Assembly (NCBI GenBank): GCA_963760735.1
Contig: CAVXEB010000004.1
Location: forward strand, 186,001 to 250,000
Length of the DNA: 64,000 bases
Source: CF-46 sp963760735
GTDB lineage: Bacteria > Chloroflexota > Limnocylindria > Limnocylindrales > CSP1-4
Direction of reading: 5' to 3'
Numbering within the stretch: the stretch's first letter is position 1; each line of letters starts with the position of its first letter. The position numbers and the translations under genes are program-made. The notes under the pieces are model-generated. The model ran no database searches. It saw only the letters and a list, made by a program, of their open reading frames with translations, and was not told the DNA's origin. Shown here one piece after another: positions 15,789-25,345 of the stretch.

Positions 15789-18215
15789 TCAATCGTCCGC
15801 GTCGTCGCCGTCGTCGATCGAGCGGAGCCAGTTGTCCGGGCCGTAGATCTGGCGCGGGGTCGCGGGGTTGCGCGGGTCCTGGGGACCGACAATCCCGTAC
15901 CGCTCGAGCTCGTCGATCACCCGGCTCGCCCGGGCGAAGCCGAGCTTCAGCTTCGTCTGAAGCATCGACGTGCTTGCCCGCTGCGAGGATGTGACGAGCT
16001 CGGCCGCGGGGATCGTCATGTCGTCGACGTCGTACTTCCGGAGCCAGGCGAACTGGCCGCCGTCGGGGCCGCCGCCCTCCTCGGCCTCGGTGTAGGCGAG
16101 GATCTCCTCGTCGTAGAACGTCCGGCCGCCGGTCTGGTCGAGCCAGTGCTTCGTGACCTCACCCACCTCGCGGTCGCTGACGAAGACGCCCTGCATCCGG
16201 ACCGGACGCGGCAGGTCGACCGGCTGGTAGAGCATGTCGCCGCGGCCGATCAGGTCCTCCGCGCCGGGTGCGTCGAGGACGGTCCGACTGTCGATCATCG
16301 AGGCCATCGCGAACGCGATCCGAGACGGGACGTTGGCCTTGATCAGGCCGGTCACGACGTTCACCGACGGTCGCTGGGTGGCGAGGACGAGGTGGATCCC
16401 GACGGCGCGCGCCTTCTGGGCGATCTTCACGATCGGGTCCTCGACCTTCCGGCCCTCGCGCATGATCAGGTCGGCCAGCTCGTCGATGATCAGGACGATG
16501 TAGGGCATCCGCTCGGCGGTGTCGGTGGTGCCGACCTCCGGGCGCTCGTTGAAGCCGGCGATGTTCCGGACGCCGTGCGCGGCCAGGAGCTTGTAGCGCT
16601 CCTCCATCTCGCGGACGGCCCAGTTCAGGACGGCCTTCGCCTCGTTCGGCTCGACGATCACGTGCTGGAGGAGGTGGGGCAGCCCGTTGTACGGCGCGAG
16701 CTCGACCCGCTTGAGGTCGACGAGGATCAGCCGGACGTCGTCGGGGTGGGCCCGCATCAGGAGGCTCGTGATGAGGGCGTTGACGCAGACGCTCTTGCCG
16801 GACCCGGTGGCGCCGGCGATCAGCAGGTGGGGCATCTTCGCCAGGTCGACCGCGTAGGACTTGCCCGACACGTCACGGCCGAGCGCGAACGTCAACGGGC
16901 TCGTCGCGGCGAGCATCTGGCTCTCCTCGACGAGCGGCCGGAAGCCGACGACCTCACTCACGCTGTTGGGGATCTCGATCCCGACGACGTCCTTGCCCGG
17001 GATCGGCGCCTCGATCCGGATCGAGCGCGCCGACAGGGCCATCGCCAGGTCGTCGGCGAGGGCCTCGATCCGGCTGACCTTGACGTGGTGCTCGGGCTTG
17101 ACCTCGTACTGCGTCACGACCGGCCCGGAGTTGACCGCCACGACCTTGGCCGGGATCGCGAAGCTGAGGAGCTTTTCCTCGATCCGGCGCTTGTTCGACT
17201 CGTGATCGATCGCCGCGCCGACGCGGGCCGGCCCTCGAGCCTCGAGCAGCTCGACCGGCGGCAGCGTCCAGTCGACGGCCTGGAGCGACTCGAACGCGGT
17301 CGGCTCGCGGTCCTCGGTGAGGACGCCGCCTCGCGTCGGCGCGGCCCCGTGGCCGTTGCCGTTGCCGCCGCTCCGGACGGGCACGCCGTCCCCGACGCCG
17401 GTCCAGACCGTCTGGCTCATCGGCGCGGCGCCGGTTCGCGGCGCCGGTTCGTCGAGGATGCTCGTGGCGGTCGCGAGCGCCGCGCCGGTGGCGAGGGGCG
17501 ATGGCGCGACCGGCGGACCCGCGTCCATCACAGGCACGCCGGCCGCCGGCTTCTCGGCTCCCCGGGCGGTCCTCGAGGACTTCGAAGCCGGCTGATCGGC
17601 AGGGTCGCGCCGCAGCGAGGCCGCGGCCGTGGTGCCGACCCAGTTCGCCGTCCGCGTCACCGGGTGGAGCAGCTCGCGGAGCTGGAGGTTGAACGCGAGC
17701 ATCAGCCCGACCGCGAGGATCGCGACACAGATGACGAATGCTCCGGGACCCGTCAGGAGCGGCTCCATCGTCGTGGCGAGGAACCGCCCGATGCGGCCGC
17801 CGCCACGCTCCTCGCCGAGGATCGTGAGGTTCAGGATCTCGAACGCGCCGAGGAATCCCACGAAGGCCAGCGTGATCCCGATGAGCGTCGCGCCCCAGCC
17901 GGAGTCCGGCTTCTTGCCGGGCCCCCACTCGAGGTACCAGCCGGCACCGAGGAGGAGGAACGGCAGGAGCCAGCGGCCGGTCTCGAACCACGGCGCGATC
18001 GAGTCGCGCCACCAGTCCGTGAGCGCGCCCTGGCCCGGCAGCGCAAGGGCGATCAGTGTGACGGCGCCGAGGACGAGGAGGCAGATCCCGACGATCGAGC
18101 GGGCGACGTCCGGCGAGACCGAGACCGACGGGACCGCGAGCGGCGGCAGCGACGAGCTGTTGCTCGTCCGGCGTCGCGCCGGCGTCCGGCGGGTGGTCCG
18201 TCGCTTCGTCGCCAC
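15789..18215 (-). CDS. ftsK: FtsK/SpoIIIE DNA translocase
   Basis: 808 residues. A basic N-terminus is followed by four predicted transmembrane helices (about 38-60, 82-96, 108-132, 157-178), a Pro/Ala linker, the alpha/beta motor with Walker A GATGSGKSVCVNALI (near residue 470) and Walker B-like VRLILVDLKRVEL, and a gamma winged-helix domain (SSQRASTSMLQTKLKLGFARA). It pumps chromosomal DNA through the division septum. The C-terminus is acidic (DDGDDADD). It starts 2 bases after the RNase J stop. Confidence 0.95.
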   Translation of the reverse strand: MATKRRTTRRTPARRRTSNSSSLPPLAVPSVSVSPDVARSIVGICLLVLGAVTLIALALPGQGALTDWWRDSIAPWFETGRWLLPFLLLGAGWYLEWGPGKKPDSGWGATLIGITLAFVGFLGAFEILNLTILGEERGGGRIGRFLATTMEPLLTGPGAFVICVAILAVGLMLAFNLQLRELLHPVTRTANWVGTTAAASLRRDPADQPASKSSRTARGAEKPAAGVPVMDAGPPVAPSPLATGAALATATSILDEPAPRTGAAPMSQTVWTGVGDGVPVRSGGNGNGHGAAPTRGGVLTEDREPTAFESLQAVDWTLPPVELLEARGPARVGAAIDHESNKRRIEEKLLSFAIPAKVVAVNSGPVVTQYEVKPEHHVKVSRIEALADDLAMALSARSIRIEAPIPGKDVVGIEIPNSVSEVVGFRPLVEESQMLAATSPLTFALGRDVSGKSYAVDLAKMPHLLIAGATGSGKSVCVNALITSLLMRAHPDDVRLILVDLKRVELAPYNGLPHLLQHVIVEPNEAKAVLNWAVREMEERYKLLAAHGVRNIAGFNERPEVGTTDTAERMPYIVLIIDELADLIMREGRKVEDPIVKIAQKARAVGIHLVLATQRPSVNVVTGLIKANVPSRIAFAMASMIDSRTVLDAPGAEDLIGRGDMLYQPVDLPRPVRMQGVFVSDREVGEVTKHWLDQTGGRTFYDEEILAYTEAEEGGGPDGGQFAWLRKYDVDDMTIPAAELVTSSQRASTSMLQTKLKLGFARASRVIDELERYGIVGPQDPRNPATPRQIYGPDNWLRSIDDGDDADD

Positions 18216-18217
18216 GC

Positions 18218-19885
18218 TCAGACCTCGACCACGACCGGAAAGACCATCGGCCGGCGTTTCGTCTGCTCGTAGAGGTAGCGCGAGACGCCGTCCTTGATCT
18301 GGCTCTTCAGGAGGGCGATCTCGCTGATGTGGTCGCCGGGGTTCTGGATCGACGTGAGGATCCGGTCGATCGCCTCGTTCATCATCGGGTCCTGCTCGTT
18401 CTGGTGGACGAAGCCGCGAGTGATGATCTCCGGCCGGCCGACCACGTTGCCGGTCTGCTTGTCGACGGTCACGACGACCATGAACATCCCGTCGTTCGCG
18501 AGCGCCCGTCGATCGCGGAGCACGATCTCGCCGACCTCGCCGACCGACAGCCCGTCGACGAACACGTAGCCGGCCGGGACCGGCTGTCCGCGGCGTGCGA
18601 CGCCCTCGTCGTCGATCTCGATCGGCTGGCCGTTCTCGATGATGAAGACGTTCTCCGGCAGGACCCCGGTCTCGATCGCCAGGCGGCCGTGCTGGACCTG
18701 CATCCGGAACTCGCCGTGGATCGGGATGAAGTAGCGGGGCTTCGTCAGCCCGAGCATCAGCTTCAGCTCCTCCTGGCTGGCGTGGCCGGAGACGTGAGCA
18801 CGCTTGATCGTGTGGTAGTAGACGTTCGCCCCGGCCTTGAAGAGGTTGTCGATCGTGCGCGCCACGTACTCCTCGTTGCCGGGGATCGGGCTCGCGCTGA
18901 CGATCACCGTGTCGCCGGGCTGGATCTCGACGAAACGGTGGTCGCGGTTCGCCATCCGGGCCAGGCCGGACATCGGCTCGCCCTGGGCCCCGGTCGTGGC
19001 GATCACGAGCTTGTTATCGGGGACCTCGCCGATCTTGTCCTTGCCGACCATCCGCGACGGCTCGTAGGTCAGGTAGCCGAGATCGGTGGCGATCCGGGTG
19101 TTCTGCTCCATCGACCGGCCGATCACCGCGACCTTGCGGTCGAACTGGGCGGCGGCGTCGATCACCTGCTGGATCCGGGCGATGTTGCTCGCGAAGGTCG
19201 CGACGATCACCCGCCCATCGAGCGGCTCCATGATCTCGCGGAACGCCTCGCCGACGGTTCGCTCCGAGGGGGTGTAGCCCGGGTTCTCCGCCCGCGTCGA
19301 GTCCGACAGGAGGCAGATCACGCCCTCGGCGCCCATCTTCGCGAGGATCGCGAAGTCCGACAGCTTGCCGTCGACGGGCGTGTGGTCGAACTTGAAGTCA
19401 CCGGTATGGACGACGACCCCGACCGGCGTGCGGAGGGCGATGCCCATCGCGTCGGGGATCGAGTGCCCGATCCGGAACGCGACAACGCCGAACGGGCCGA
19501 TCTGGAGCTCGTCGCCCGGCTCCAGCGCCTGGAGCGGGTTGTTGTGGAGCTTGTGCTCCTTGATCTTGTTCCCGAGCAGGCCGCGGGCCAGCGTCGACGC
19601 GTAGATCGGCACGCCCGGAAACTCGGGGAGCACGTACGGCAGCCCGCCGACGTGGTCCTCGTGGGCGTGGGTGATCAGGAACGCCCGGACGTTGGCCTTC
19701 CGCTCCTTCAGGTAGGTGATGTCGGGGACGACGAGGTCGATGCCGAACATCTCCTCGTCGGGGAACATCAGCCCGCAGTCGATCACGACGATGTCGTCGC
19801 CGTACTCGAACACGTACATGTTCTTGCCGATCTCGCCGACACCGCCGAGCGGGATGATCCGGAGGACCGGGTTGGGGGTGGGCAT
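18218..19885 (-). CDS. rnj: Ribonuclease J
   Basis: A 555-residue metallo-beta-lactamase/beta-CASP ribonuclease. The metal site is THAHEDHVGG (H73, H75, D77, H78); further markers are GHSIPDA, HTGDFKFD, SDSTRAENPG, FASNIARIQ and HVSGHASQEELKLM. The C-terminal domain is complete. It performs 5'-3' exonucleolytic and endonucleolytic mRNA decay and maturation. It sits between UDG and ftsK. With the PNPase fusion at 22712 and the NrnA-like gene at 28541, it gives this window a near-complete RNA-decay set. Confidence 0.95.
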   Translation of the reverse strand: MPTPNPVLRIIPLGGVGEIGKNMYVFEYGDDIVVIDCGLMFPDEEMFGIDLVVPDITYLKERKANVRAFLITHAHEDHVGGLPYVLPEFPGVPIYASTLARGLLGNKIKEHKLHNNPLQALEPGDELQIGPFGVVAFRIGHSIPDAMGIALRTPVGVVVHTGDFKFDHTPVDGKLSDFAILAKMGAEGVICLLSDSTRAENPGYTPSERTVGEAFREIMEPLDGRVIVATFASNIARIQQVIDAAAQFDRKVAVIGRSMEQNTRIATDLGYLTYEPSRMVGKDKIGEVPDNKLVIATTGAQGEPMSGLARMANRDHRFVEIQPGDTVIVSASPIPGNEEYVARTIDNLFKAGANVYYHTIKRAHVSGHASQEELKLMLGLTKPRYFIPIHGEFRMQVQHGRLAIETGVLPENVFIIENGQPIEIDDEGVARRGQPVPAGYVFVDGLSVGEVGEIVLRDRRALANDGMFMVVVTVDKQTGNVVGRPEIITRGFVHQNEQDPMMNEAIDRILTSIQNPGDHISEIALLKSQIKDGVSRYLYEQTKRRPMVFPVVVEV

Positions 19886-19915
19886 CAGTGGTGGTTGTCC
19901 GTTCCTGGCCGTGGG

Positions 19916-20665
19916 TCAGAAGATCGTGAGGTCGGTGGACGCCGGTGCGGGCGAGGCGTCGGCAACCGCGGCGATCATCGCCCGCTCGTCGTCGGGCGAC
20001 ACAGCCTCCGGACCGTTCACGGCCGCGGTCGCCGTCGCAGTCGCGGTCGCTGTGGTGGCCGCTTTCCCCTCGCGGCGGGCGCGAGCGTCGAGCAGGGCCC
20101 GCGGCGCGCCGCCGATGTCCTGGTAGCTCTCGCGCTCGATCGCCGGGGTCCGCAGCGCCGCCGCCGGGTGGTACATCGCGAGGACCGTCGCGTCGCGGGC
20201 GCCCGTGGCGGGGTCGACGGGCGCCGTCGAGCCGTGGACCTGGGAGATCCGCGCGCCGGGCAGGAAGCGGCCCATCGAGTGCCGTCCGAGAGTCACGACG
20301 AGGGCGGGGTCGAGCACCTCGAGCTGGCGCTCCAGGTACGGGGCGCAGGCCGAAATCTCGTCGGGCTCCGGGTCGCGGTTGTCGGGCGGACGGCACTTGA
20401 CGATGTTCGTGATGAAGACGTCCTCGCGTCGCCACTCGATCGACCCGAGGAGCTTCACCAGCAGGTCGCCGGCGCGCCCGACGAACGGCCGGCCCTGGCG
20501 GTCCTCGTTGAACCCCGGTCCCTCGCCGACGAACACGACCTCGGTGTCCGGGCTCCCCTCCCCCGGGACGGCCAGCGTCCGCGTCCCGGCGAGCCGGCAG
20601 CGCGTGCAGGCGCGGACCTCGGTGGCGATCCCCTCGAGCGCCGCTTTCCGGTCCTCCGGGGTCAC
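19916..20665 (-). CDS. Family-4 uracil-DNA glycosylase (4Fe-4S)
   Basis: 249 residues. The cluster cysteines are C20, C23, C91 and C107 (CTRC ... NIVKCRPP ... ISAC), the family-4 spacing. GEGPGFNEDRQGRPFVGRAG is the uracil-binding loop and AMYHPAAALR the second catalytic motif. It removes uracil from DNA. The C-terminal 60 residues include an alternating Thr-Ala run that is not part of the fold. The GTG start overlaps the asd stop (GTGA), so translation is coupled. Confidence 0.93.
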   Translation of the reverse strand: MTPEDRKAALEGIATEVRACTRCRLAGTRTLAVPGEGSPDTEVVFVGEGPGFNEDRQGRPFVGRAGDLLVKLLGSIEWRREDVFITNIVKCRPPDNRDPEPDEISACAPYLERQLEVLDPALVVTLGRHSMGRFLPGARISQVHGSTAPVDPATGARDATVLAMYHPAAALRTPAIERESYQDIGGAPRALLDARARREGKAATTATATATATAAVNGPEAVSPDDERAMIAAVADASPAPASTDLTIF

Positions 20666-21777
20666 GCTCCGGCCCCGATTGCCGCTCCCTCGACTGCCGC
20701 CCGTGCCGGGCCGAACGGTGTCGCGCCGCGGGCGGCGGCCGAGCGGACCCAGTCGCGCTCGACGAGCGCCTCGGCGATCTGGATGGCGTTCGTTGCGGCG
20801 CCCTTCCGGAGGTTGTCCGACACGACCCAGAACGCAAGGCCGCGACCGTCGTCGATCGAGGGGTCCTGGCGGACACGTCCGACGTAGATGTCGTCCGTCC
20901 CGGCCGCGACCGTCGCCAGCGGGTAGGTCGAGGTCGACGGATCGTCCTGCACGACCACGCCCGGAACCGCCGAGAAGAGCTCCCGGGCCCGGTCGGGACC
21001 GATCGGCGCGAGGGTCTCGACGTGGACGGCCTCGGAGTGGGCGACGAAGACCGGGATCCGGACGGCGGTGCACGAGACGCGCAGGTCGGGCAGGTGGAGG
21101 ATCTTGCGGCTCTCGCCGACGACCTTCCATTCCTCCTTCGTGTAGCCGTTCGGGAGGAACACGTCGACCTGGGGCAGGGCGTTGAAGGCGATCTGGTGGG
21201 GGTAGACCGAGACGTCCTTCGGCTCGCCGGCCACGTGGGCGCGAACCTGGCCCTCGAGCTCGCGGATCGCACCGCCACCGGTGCCCGACACCGCCTGGTA
21301 GGTATCGACGATCACCCGCTCGAGGCCGACGGCGTCGCGGAGGGCCATCAGGACGGGGACGAGCTGCATCGTCGAGCAGTTCGGGTTCGCGATGATCCCC
21401 GGATGCCCCTCGAGGTCCTCGGGGTTGACCTGGCTGACGACGAGCGGGATCGACGGGTCCATCCGCCACGCGGAGCTGTTGTCGATCACCGTCGCGCCGC
21501 GGGCGGCCGCGAGCGGGGCAAGGGTCCGGGAGGCGTCGCCACCCGCCGAGAACAACGCGATGTCGACGCCCTCGAAGGCCTCGTCGCTCGCGAGCTCGAC
21601 CTCATGGGTCGCGCCCTCGATCGAGATCGTCTTGCCTGCCGATCGCTCCGAGGCGAGCAGGCGCAATTCCCCGACGGGGAACTCCCGTTCGAGAAGGATC
21701 TGGATCATCGTCCGCCCGACGACGCCGGTGGCGCCGACGACCGCGACGGTGAGGTTCTGGCGTGTCATGTCGGGCAT
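20662..21777 (-). CDS. asd: Aspartate-semialdehyde dehydrogenase
   Basis: 371 residues. VAVVGATGVVGRTMIQIL is the NADP loop, ANPNCSTMQLVPVL holds the catalytic Cys, and TYQAVSGTGGGAIREL with VSCTAVRIPVFVAHSE are family signatures. It reduces aspartyl phosphate to the semialdehyde for Lys/Thr/Met and diaminopimelate. The chosen start is ATG 21777; a second ATG three codons later is equally possible. A TATACT -10 lies 37 bases upstream at 21815-21820. It is first gene of asd-UDG-rnj-ftsK. Confidence 0.94.
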   Translation of the reverse strand: MPDMTRQNLTVAVVGATGVVGRTMIQILLEREFPVGELRLLASERSAGKTISIEGATHEVELASDEAFEGVDIALFSAGGDASRTLAPLAAARGATVIDNSSAWRMDPSIPLVVSQVNPEDLEGHPGIIANPNCSTMQLVPVLMALRDAVGLERVIVDTYQAVSGTGGGAIRELEGQVRAHVAGEPKDVSVYPHQIAFNALPQVDVFLPNGYTKEEWKVVGESRKILHLPDLRVSCTAVRIPVFVAHSEAVHVETLAPIGPDRARELFSAVPGVVVQDDPSTSTYPLATVAAGTDDIYVGRVRQDPSIDDGRGLAFWVVSDNLRKGAATNAIQIAEALVERDWVRSAAARGATPFGPARAAVEGAAIGAGA

Positions 21778-21814
21778 GGCTCCGCGATCACGGTCGCTGG
21801 CAGGGCACGGCGGG

Positions 21815-21820
21815 AGTATA
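21815..21820 (-). promoter_or_regulatory. -10 box for the asd operon
   Basis: TATACT on the minus strand, 37 bases before the asd ATG and followed by CCCGCC. No convincing -35 hexamer is seen at 16-18 bases. Confidence 0.5.
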
Positions 21821-21938
21821 GCAGCGGGGTCCTTCGGTCCCGGCCACACACCGATGCGTTGGCGCTGCAGGAATCCGGGCGTCTGCTGCGTCCTGATCAA
21901 CGAATCGTCCGGATGGGCGGCGTTCGAGAGGAGCCACG

Positions 21939-22031
21939 GTGACGTTCCGGGCCCAGATCGAGGACTTCGCCGCGCTGTACGAACGAACCGTTGGGGTCCT
22001 GATCAGGTTCTCGCAGGCGCCTCGGCCGTGA
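21939..22031 (+). CDS. Possible 30-residue ORF or gene remnant
   Basis: GTG at 21939 is preceded by GAGGAG at good spacing and opens a 30-codon frame (RAQIEDFAALYERTVGVLIR in its middle), ending TGA at 22029-22031. The amphipathic segment is vaguely like the first helix of a sigma factor, which is too little to assign. It stops just before the convergent GNAT gene ends. It may be a remnant or a chance frame. Confidence 0.2.
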   Translation: MTFRAQIEDFAALYERTVGVLIRFSQAPRP

Positions 22032-22034
22032 CGG

Positions 22035-22445
22035 TCAGGTCGACCGATCCATCCAGCGGTCGGGTGTCGCCAGCAATCGGAAGCCGTGGCGCTCGTACAG
22101 CCCGTGGGCGTCCCGGGTCGACAGGACCATCCGCTTGAGCCCCTGGAGGCGTGGGTCGGCGACCACCGCCCCGATCAGGGCATCGCCGACGCCCCGGCCA
22201 CGCTCGGACTCGTCGACGAACACGTCGCAGACCCAGGCAAACGTCGCGCCATCCGTCACGACCCGGGCGAAGCCGATCTGGCGGTCACCCCGGTAGGCCC
22301 CGAAGCAGAGCGAATTCCGGATCGATCGATCGATGAAGTCCGGCGTGCGACCGACGGCCCAGTAGGCGCGCTCGGACAGGGCGGCATGGAGCCAGTCCCG
22401 GTCGAGGTCGGCCGGGTCCGTGCTGATCCGGACGTCGCCCGTCAT
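22035..22445 (-). CDS. GNAT-family N-acetyltransferase
   Basis: A 136-residue single-domain acetyltransferase. FARVVTDGATFAWVCDVFVD leads into the acetyl-CoA loop ERGRGVGDALIGAVV, and LYERHGFRLL is the closing motif. The subgroup (starting WLHAALSERAYWAVGR) is common in bacteria and its substrate is unknown. TGGAGGCG lies upstream of the ATG. It is isolated between the asd promoter region and the pnp terminator. Confidence 0.88.
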   Translation of the reverse strand: MTGDVRISTDPADLDRDWLHAALSERAYWAVGRTPDFIDRSIRNSLCFGAYRGDRQIGFARVVTDGATFAWVCDVFVDESERGRGVGDALIGAVVADPRLQGLKRMVLSTRDAHGLYERHGFRLLATPDRWMDRST

Positions 22446-22662
22446 CGCGTGCGCCTCCAGTTGGAGTCAATTGACAGCGCAGACGACCTGATCCAAGCAC
22501 TCGGCCGGTGTCCGGTCCGATTCGTGCCGAATGAGTCCTCACGCCGGCAGTTGGACACGGATTCGCCCCGTACCTGGACGCCCGCCGGCTCCCGTTCGTG
22601 GATACGGCTCGCGTGGCTGTCATTCGGCGGGAAGTGCGGACGCGCGAGCGACGCGAATCGAA

Positions 22663-22687
22663 GAGCCGCCGGCGGTGCCGGCGGCTC
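22663..22687 (-). terminator. Rho-independent-like terminator of pnp
   Basis: A perfect 11-bp stem (GAGCCGCCGGC with GCCGGCGGCTC) closes a 3-base loop, 25-50 bases after the pnp stop. In the minus direction it is followed by TTCGATTCG, a weak T-rich tail. The remaining gap 22446-22662 shows nothing else beyond a TTGACA hexamer without a matching -10. Confidence 0.65.
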
Positions 22688-22711
22688 GGGTGCAATGCGA
22701 TGAGCGAAGGA

Positions 22712-25303
22712 TCAGCTGCCGACCGGCTCCTTCGCCAGGTGCCGCTGCATCGCCGCCTTGCGGGAGAGGTTGACGCGACCCTGCCGATCGATCTCCATCA
22801 CGACCACCATGACCTCGTCGCCGACGGACACGACGTCCTCGACGGTCGGCACGTGGTAGTCGGCGAGCTCGCCGATCCGGACGAGGCCTTCCTTGCCCGG
22901 GAGGATCTCGACGAAGGCGCCGAAGCCCATGATCCGGGTGACCTTGCCCAGGTACAGCGCACCGACCTCGACGTCGCGGGTCAGGCTCTCGATCCACTGG
23001 ATCGCCTTGCGAGCGTTCTCGCCGGACACGGCCGCGATCTCCACGGAGCCGTCGTCCTCGACGTTGATCTCGGTCTGGGTCTCTTCCTGGATCTTCCGGA
23101 TCATCGATCCGCCCTTGCCGATGATCTCGCGGATCTTCTCGGGGTTGATCTTGATCGTGGTGATGCGCGGCGCGAAGTCGCTCATCTGGCCGCGGGCCTC
23201 GGGCAGGACGTCGACCATCTTGTCGAGGATCTCGAGACGAGCGGCAAGGGCCTGCTTCAGGCCGTCGCGGATGATCGCCTCGTTGATGCCCTGGACCTTG
23301 ATGTCCATCTGGAGGGCCGTGATCCCGTCGCGGGTGCCGGTGACCTTGAAGTCCATGTCACCGACCGAGTCTTCCTTGCCGAGGATGTCGGTCAGGACGA
23401 CGAACCGGCCGTCCGGCTCGCTGATCAGGCCCATCGCCGCACCAGCAACCGGGGCCGAGATCGGCACGCCGGCATCCATCAGGGCGAGGGTCGAGCCGCA
23501 GGTCGAGGCCATCGACGTCGAACCGTTCGACGACAGGCACTCCGACACGAGCCGGATGACGTACGGGAACTCGTCGTGGGGCGGAAGCACCGGGATCAGC
23601 GCCCGCTCGGCGAGGTTGCCGTGCCCGATGTCGCGGCGGCTCGGGCCACGCATCGGCTTGTTCTCGCCCGTGGAATAGGGCGGGAAGTTGTAGTGGTGGA
23701 TGTACTTCTTCTCGGTCTTGGGGCTGATCGTGTCGATCCTCTGGACGTCCGAGGACGCCCCCAGCGTCGCGATCGTCATGACCTGGGTCTCGCCGCGGGT
23801 GAAGAGGCCGGAGCCGTGGGCGCGCGGCAGGAGCCCGACCTCGACCGAGATCTGGCGGAGCTCCGTGGTGCCGCGTCCGTCCATCCGGACGCCCTCGTCC
23901 AGCGCCAGGGCACGGCAGGTCTTCTTGAAGACCAGGTTGTAGAGGTTCTTGCTGACGCGGGCCTTGCGACGCGCGGCATCGAGCTTCGTCTTCGCCTCGT
24001 CCTTCGAGGTCCGGTTGGTCCGGACCGAGTCGGCGATCTCGCTCTTCAGCGTCGCGATCCGGCCCGGCAGGTCGTTCGCGAACCAGATCAGGAGGTTGGC
24101 AGTCGCCTCGGCGTCCGGCAGCGCCCGGTGGTTCTGGGTCAGGTCGACCCCGAAGAACGACGCGAGCGTGTCGAGCTTGTAGTTGGGGAGGTCCGGGTAG
24201 CCCTCGCGAGCGATCGTCAGGGTGTCCAGGAACCGACCTGCGTCGTAGTGGGCGGCGCTGCCACCGGCCTCCTCGAGGAAGCCGAGGTCGAAATTGACGC
24301 TGTGGCCGACGACGAGCGCGTCGCCGATGAAGTCGACGGCCTGCTTCGCCGCGTCAGCCGGCGATGGCGCCTTCGAGACGTCCTTGTCCGTGATCCCGTG
24401 CATCTGGTTGCCGAGGATCGACTGGGACGGCTTGACGAACGTCGACCAGCGGTCGGTGATCTTGCCGCCCTTGACCTTGACGACGCCGATCTCGAGGAGA
24501 TCCGCGAGCTTCGGGTCGGTGCCGGTCGTCTCGACGTCGACGATCGCGAACTCGCGCTTCGCGTCGACGGCGGCGACGAAGTCCAGGACCGAGCCGGTGC
24601 CCGGCTCGAGCGACGGCGAGAGCTTCGGCTTGCCGACCGCCTCGCGGAGCTGCTCCTGGATGTCGATCAGGGGCTGGATCGCCCGGTGACCGAAGAGGAT
24701 CGCCTCGGCCATGACGTCCTCGGACAGGAGCCTGGCGCCCGCCTCGACCATCATGATCGCGTCGCGCGTGCCGGAGACCACCAGGTCCAGCTCGGACTCC
24801 TCGACCTCGCTGTACGTCGGGTTCACGACGAACTCGCCGTTGATCCGGCCGATCCGCACGGCGCCCACCGGGCCCGCGAAGGGGATCTCGCTGATCGACA
24901 GCGCGGCGCTCGCGGCGATCGTGCCGATCACGTCGGGCTCGTTCTCCTGGTCCGTCGAGAGGACGGTGATGACGAGCTGGATGTCGTCCTTGTACCCCTC
25001 GGGGAACAGCGGCCGAATCGGCCGGTCCGTCAACCGTGCCGCCAGCGTCGCGGCCTCGGAGGCGCGAGCCTCGCGCTTGATGAAGCCGCCCGGGATCTTG
25101 CCCGCGGCGTACATCCGCTCTTCGAACTCGACCGTGAGCGGGAAGAAGTCGAGTCCCGGGCGCGGGTCCGACCGGTTGGCCGTCCCGAGGACGAGCGTGT
25201 CGCCGTAGCGGACGGTGACGGCGCCGCCGGCCAGACGGGCGAGCTTGCCCGTCTCGATGGTCAGGGTGCGACCACCGATCTGTGTCTCGAATGTCTGAGA
25301 CAA
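22712..25303 (-). CDS. pnp: Polynucleotide phosphorylase with inserted DEDDh exonuclease domain
   Basis: 863 residues against roughly 700-750 for normal PNPase. Order: RNase-PH domain 1 (1-210); start of the alpha linker (211-240); a DnaQ/RNase T-like DEDDh exonuclease (about 245-415) with D256, E258, D339, H392 and D397 all present in IVDVETTGTD, GHSVNFD and NHRALPDAEAT; the rest of the linker (416-465); RNase-PH domain 2 with HGSGLFTRGETQ, phosphate-site serines near 592-598 and metal residues D645/D651/K653 (GDMDFK); KH domain with IREIIGKGGSMIRKI; and S1 domain from about 780. Both nuclease activities look intact. The TTG start is supported by AAGGAGG nine bases upstream. It follows rpsO, as usual for pnp. 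Confidence 0.95.
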   Translation of the reverse strand: MSQTFETQIGGRTLTIETGKLARLAGGAVTVRYGDTLVLGTANRSDPRPGLDFFPLTVEFEERMYAAGKIPGGFIKREARASEAATLAARLTDRPIRPLFPEGYKDDIQLVITVLSTDQENEPDVIGTIAASAALSISEIPFAGPVGAVRIGRINGEFVVNPTYSEVEESELDLVVSGTRDAIMMVEAGARLLSEDVMAEAILFGHRAIQPLIDIQEQLREAVGKPKLSPSLEPGTGSVLDFVAAVDAKREFAIVDVETTGTDPKLADLLEIGVVKVKGGKITDRWSTFVKPSQSILGNQMHGITDKDVSKAPSPADAAKQAVDFIGDALVVGHSVNFDLGFLEEAGGSAAHYDAGRFLDTLTIAREGYPDLPNYKLDTLASFFGVDLTQNHRALPDAEATANLLIWFANDLPGRIATLKSEIADSVRTNRTSKDEAKTKLDAARRKARVSKNLYNLVFKKTCRALALDEGVRMDGRGTTELRQISVEVGLLPRAHGSGLFTRGETQVMTIATLGASSDVQRIDTISPKTEKKYIHHYNFPPYSTGENKPMRGPSRRDIGHGNLAERALIPVLPPHDEFPYVIRLVSECLSSNGSTSMASTCGSTLALMDAGVPISAPVAGAAMGLISEPDGRFVVLTDILGKEDSVGDMDFKVTGTRDGITALQMDIKVQGINEAIIRDGLKQALAARLEILDKMVDVLPEARGQMSDFAPRITTIKINPEKIREIIGKGGSMIRKIQEETQTEINVEDDGSVEIAAVSGENARKAIQWIESLTRDVEVGALYLGKVTRIMGFGAFVEILPGKEGLVRIGELADYHVPTVEDVVSVGDEVMVVVMEIDRQGRVNLSRKAAMQRHLAKEPVGS

Positions 25304-25345
25304 GGGAATGTTCCTCCTTGGTCGTGGAGGAGGAGCGACCTGTGA

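Noticed and set aside
22441..22500. A TTGACA-based promoter on the plus strand at 22471
   Set aside because: No -10 at 16-18 bases and no gene downstream on that strand.
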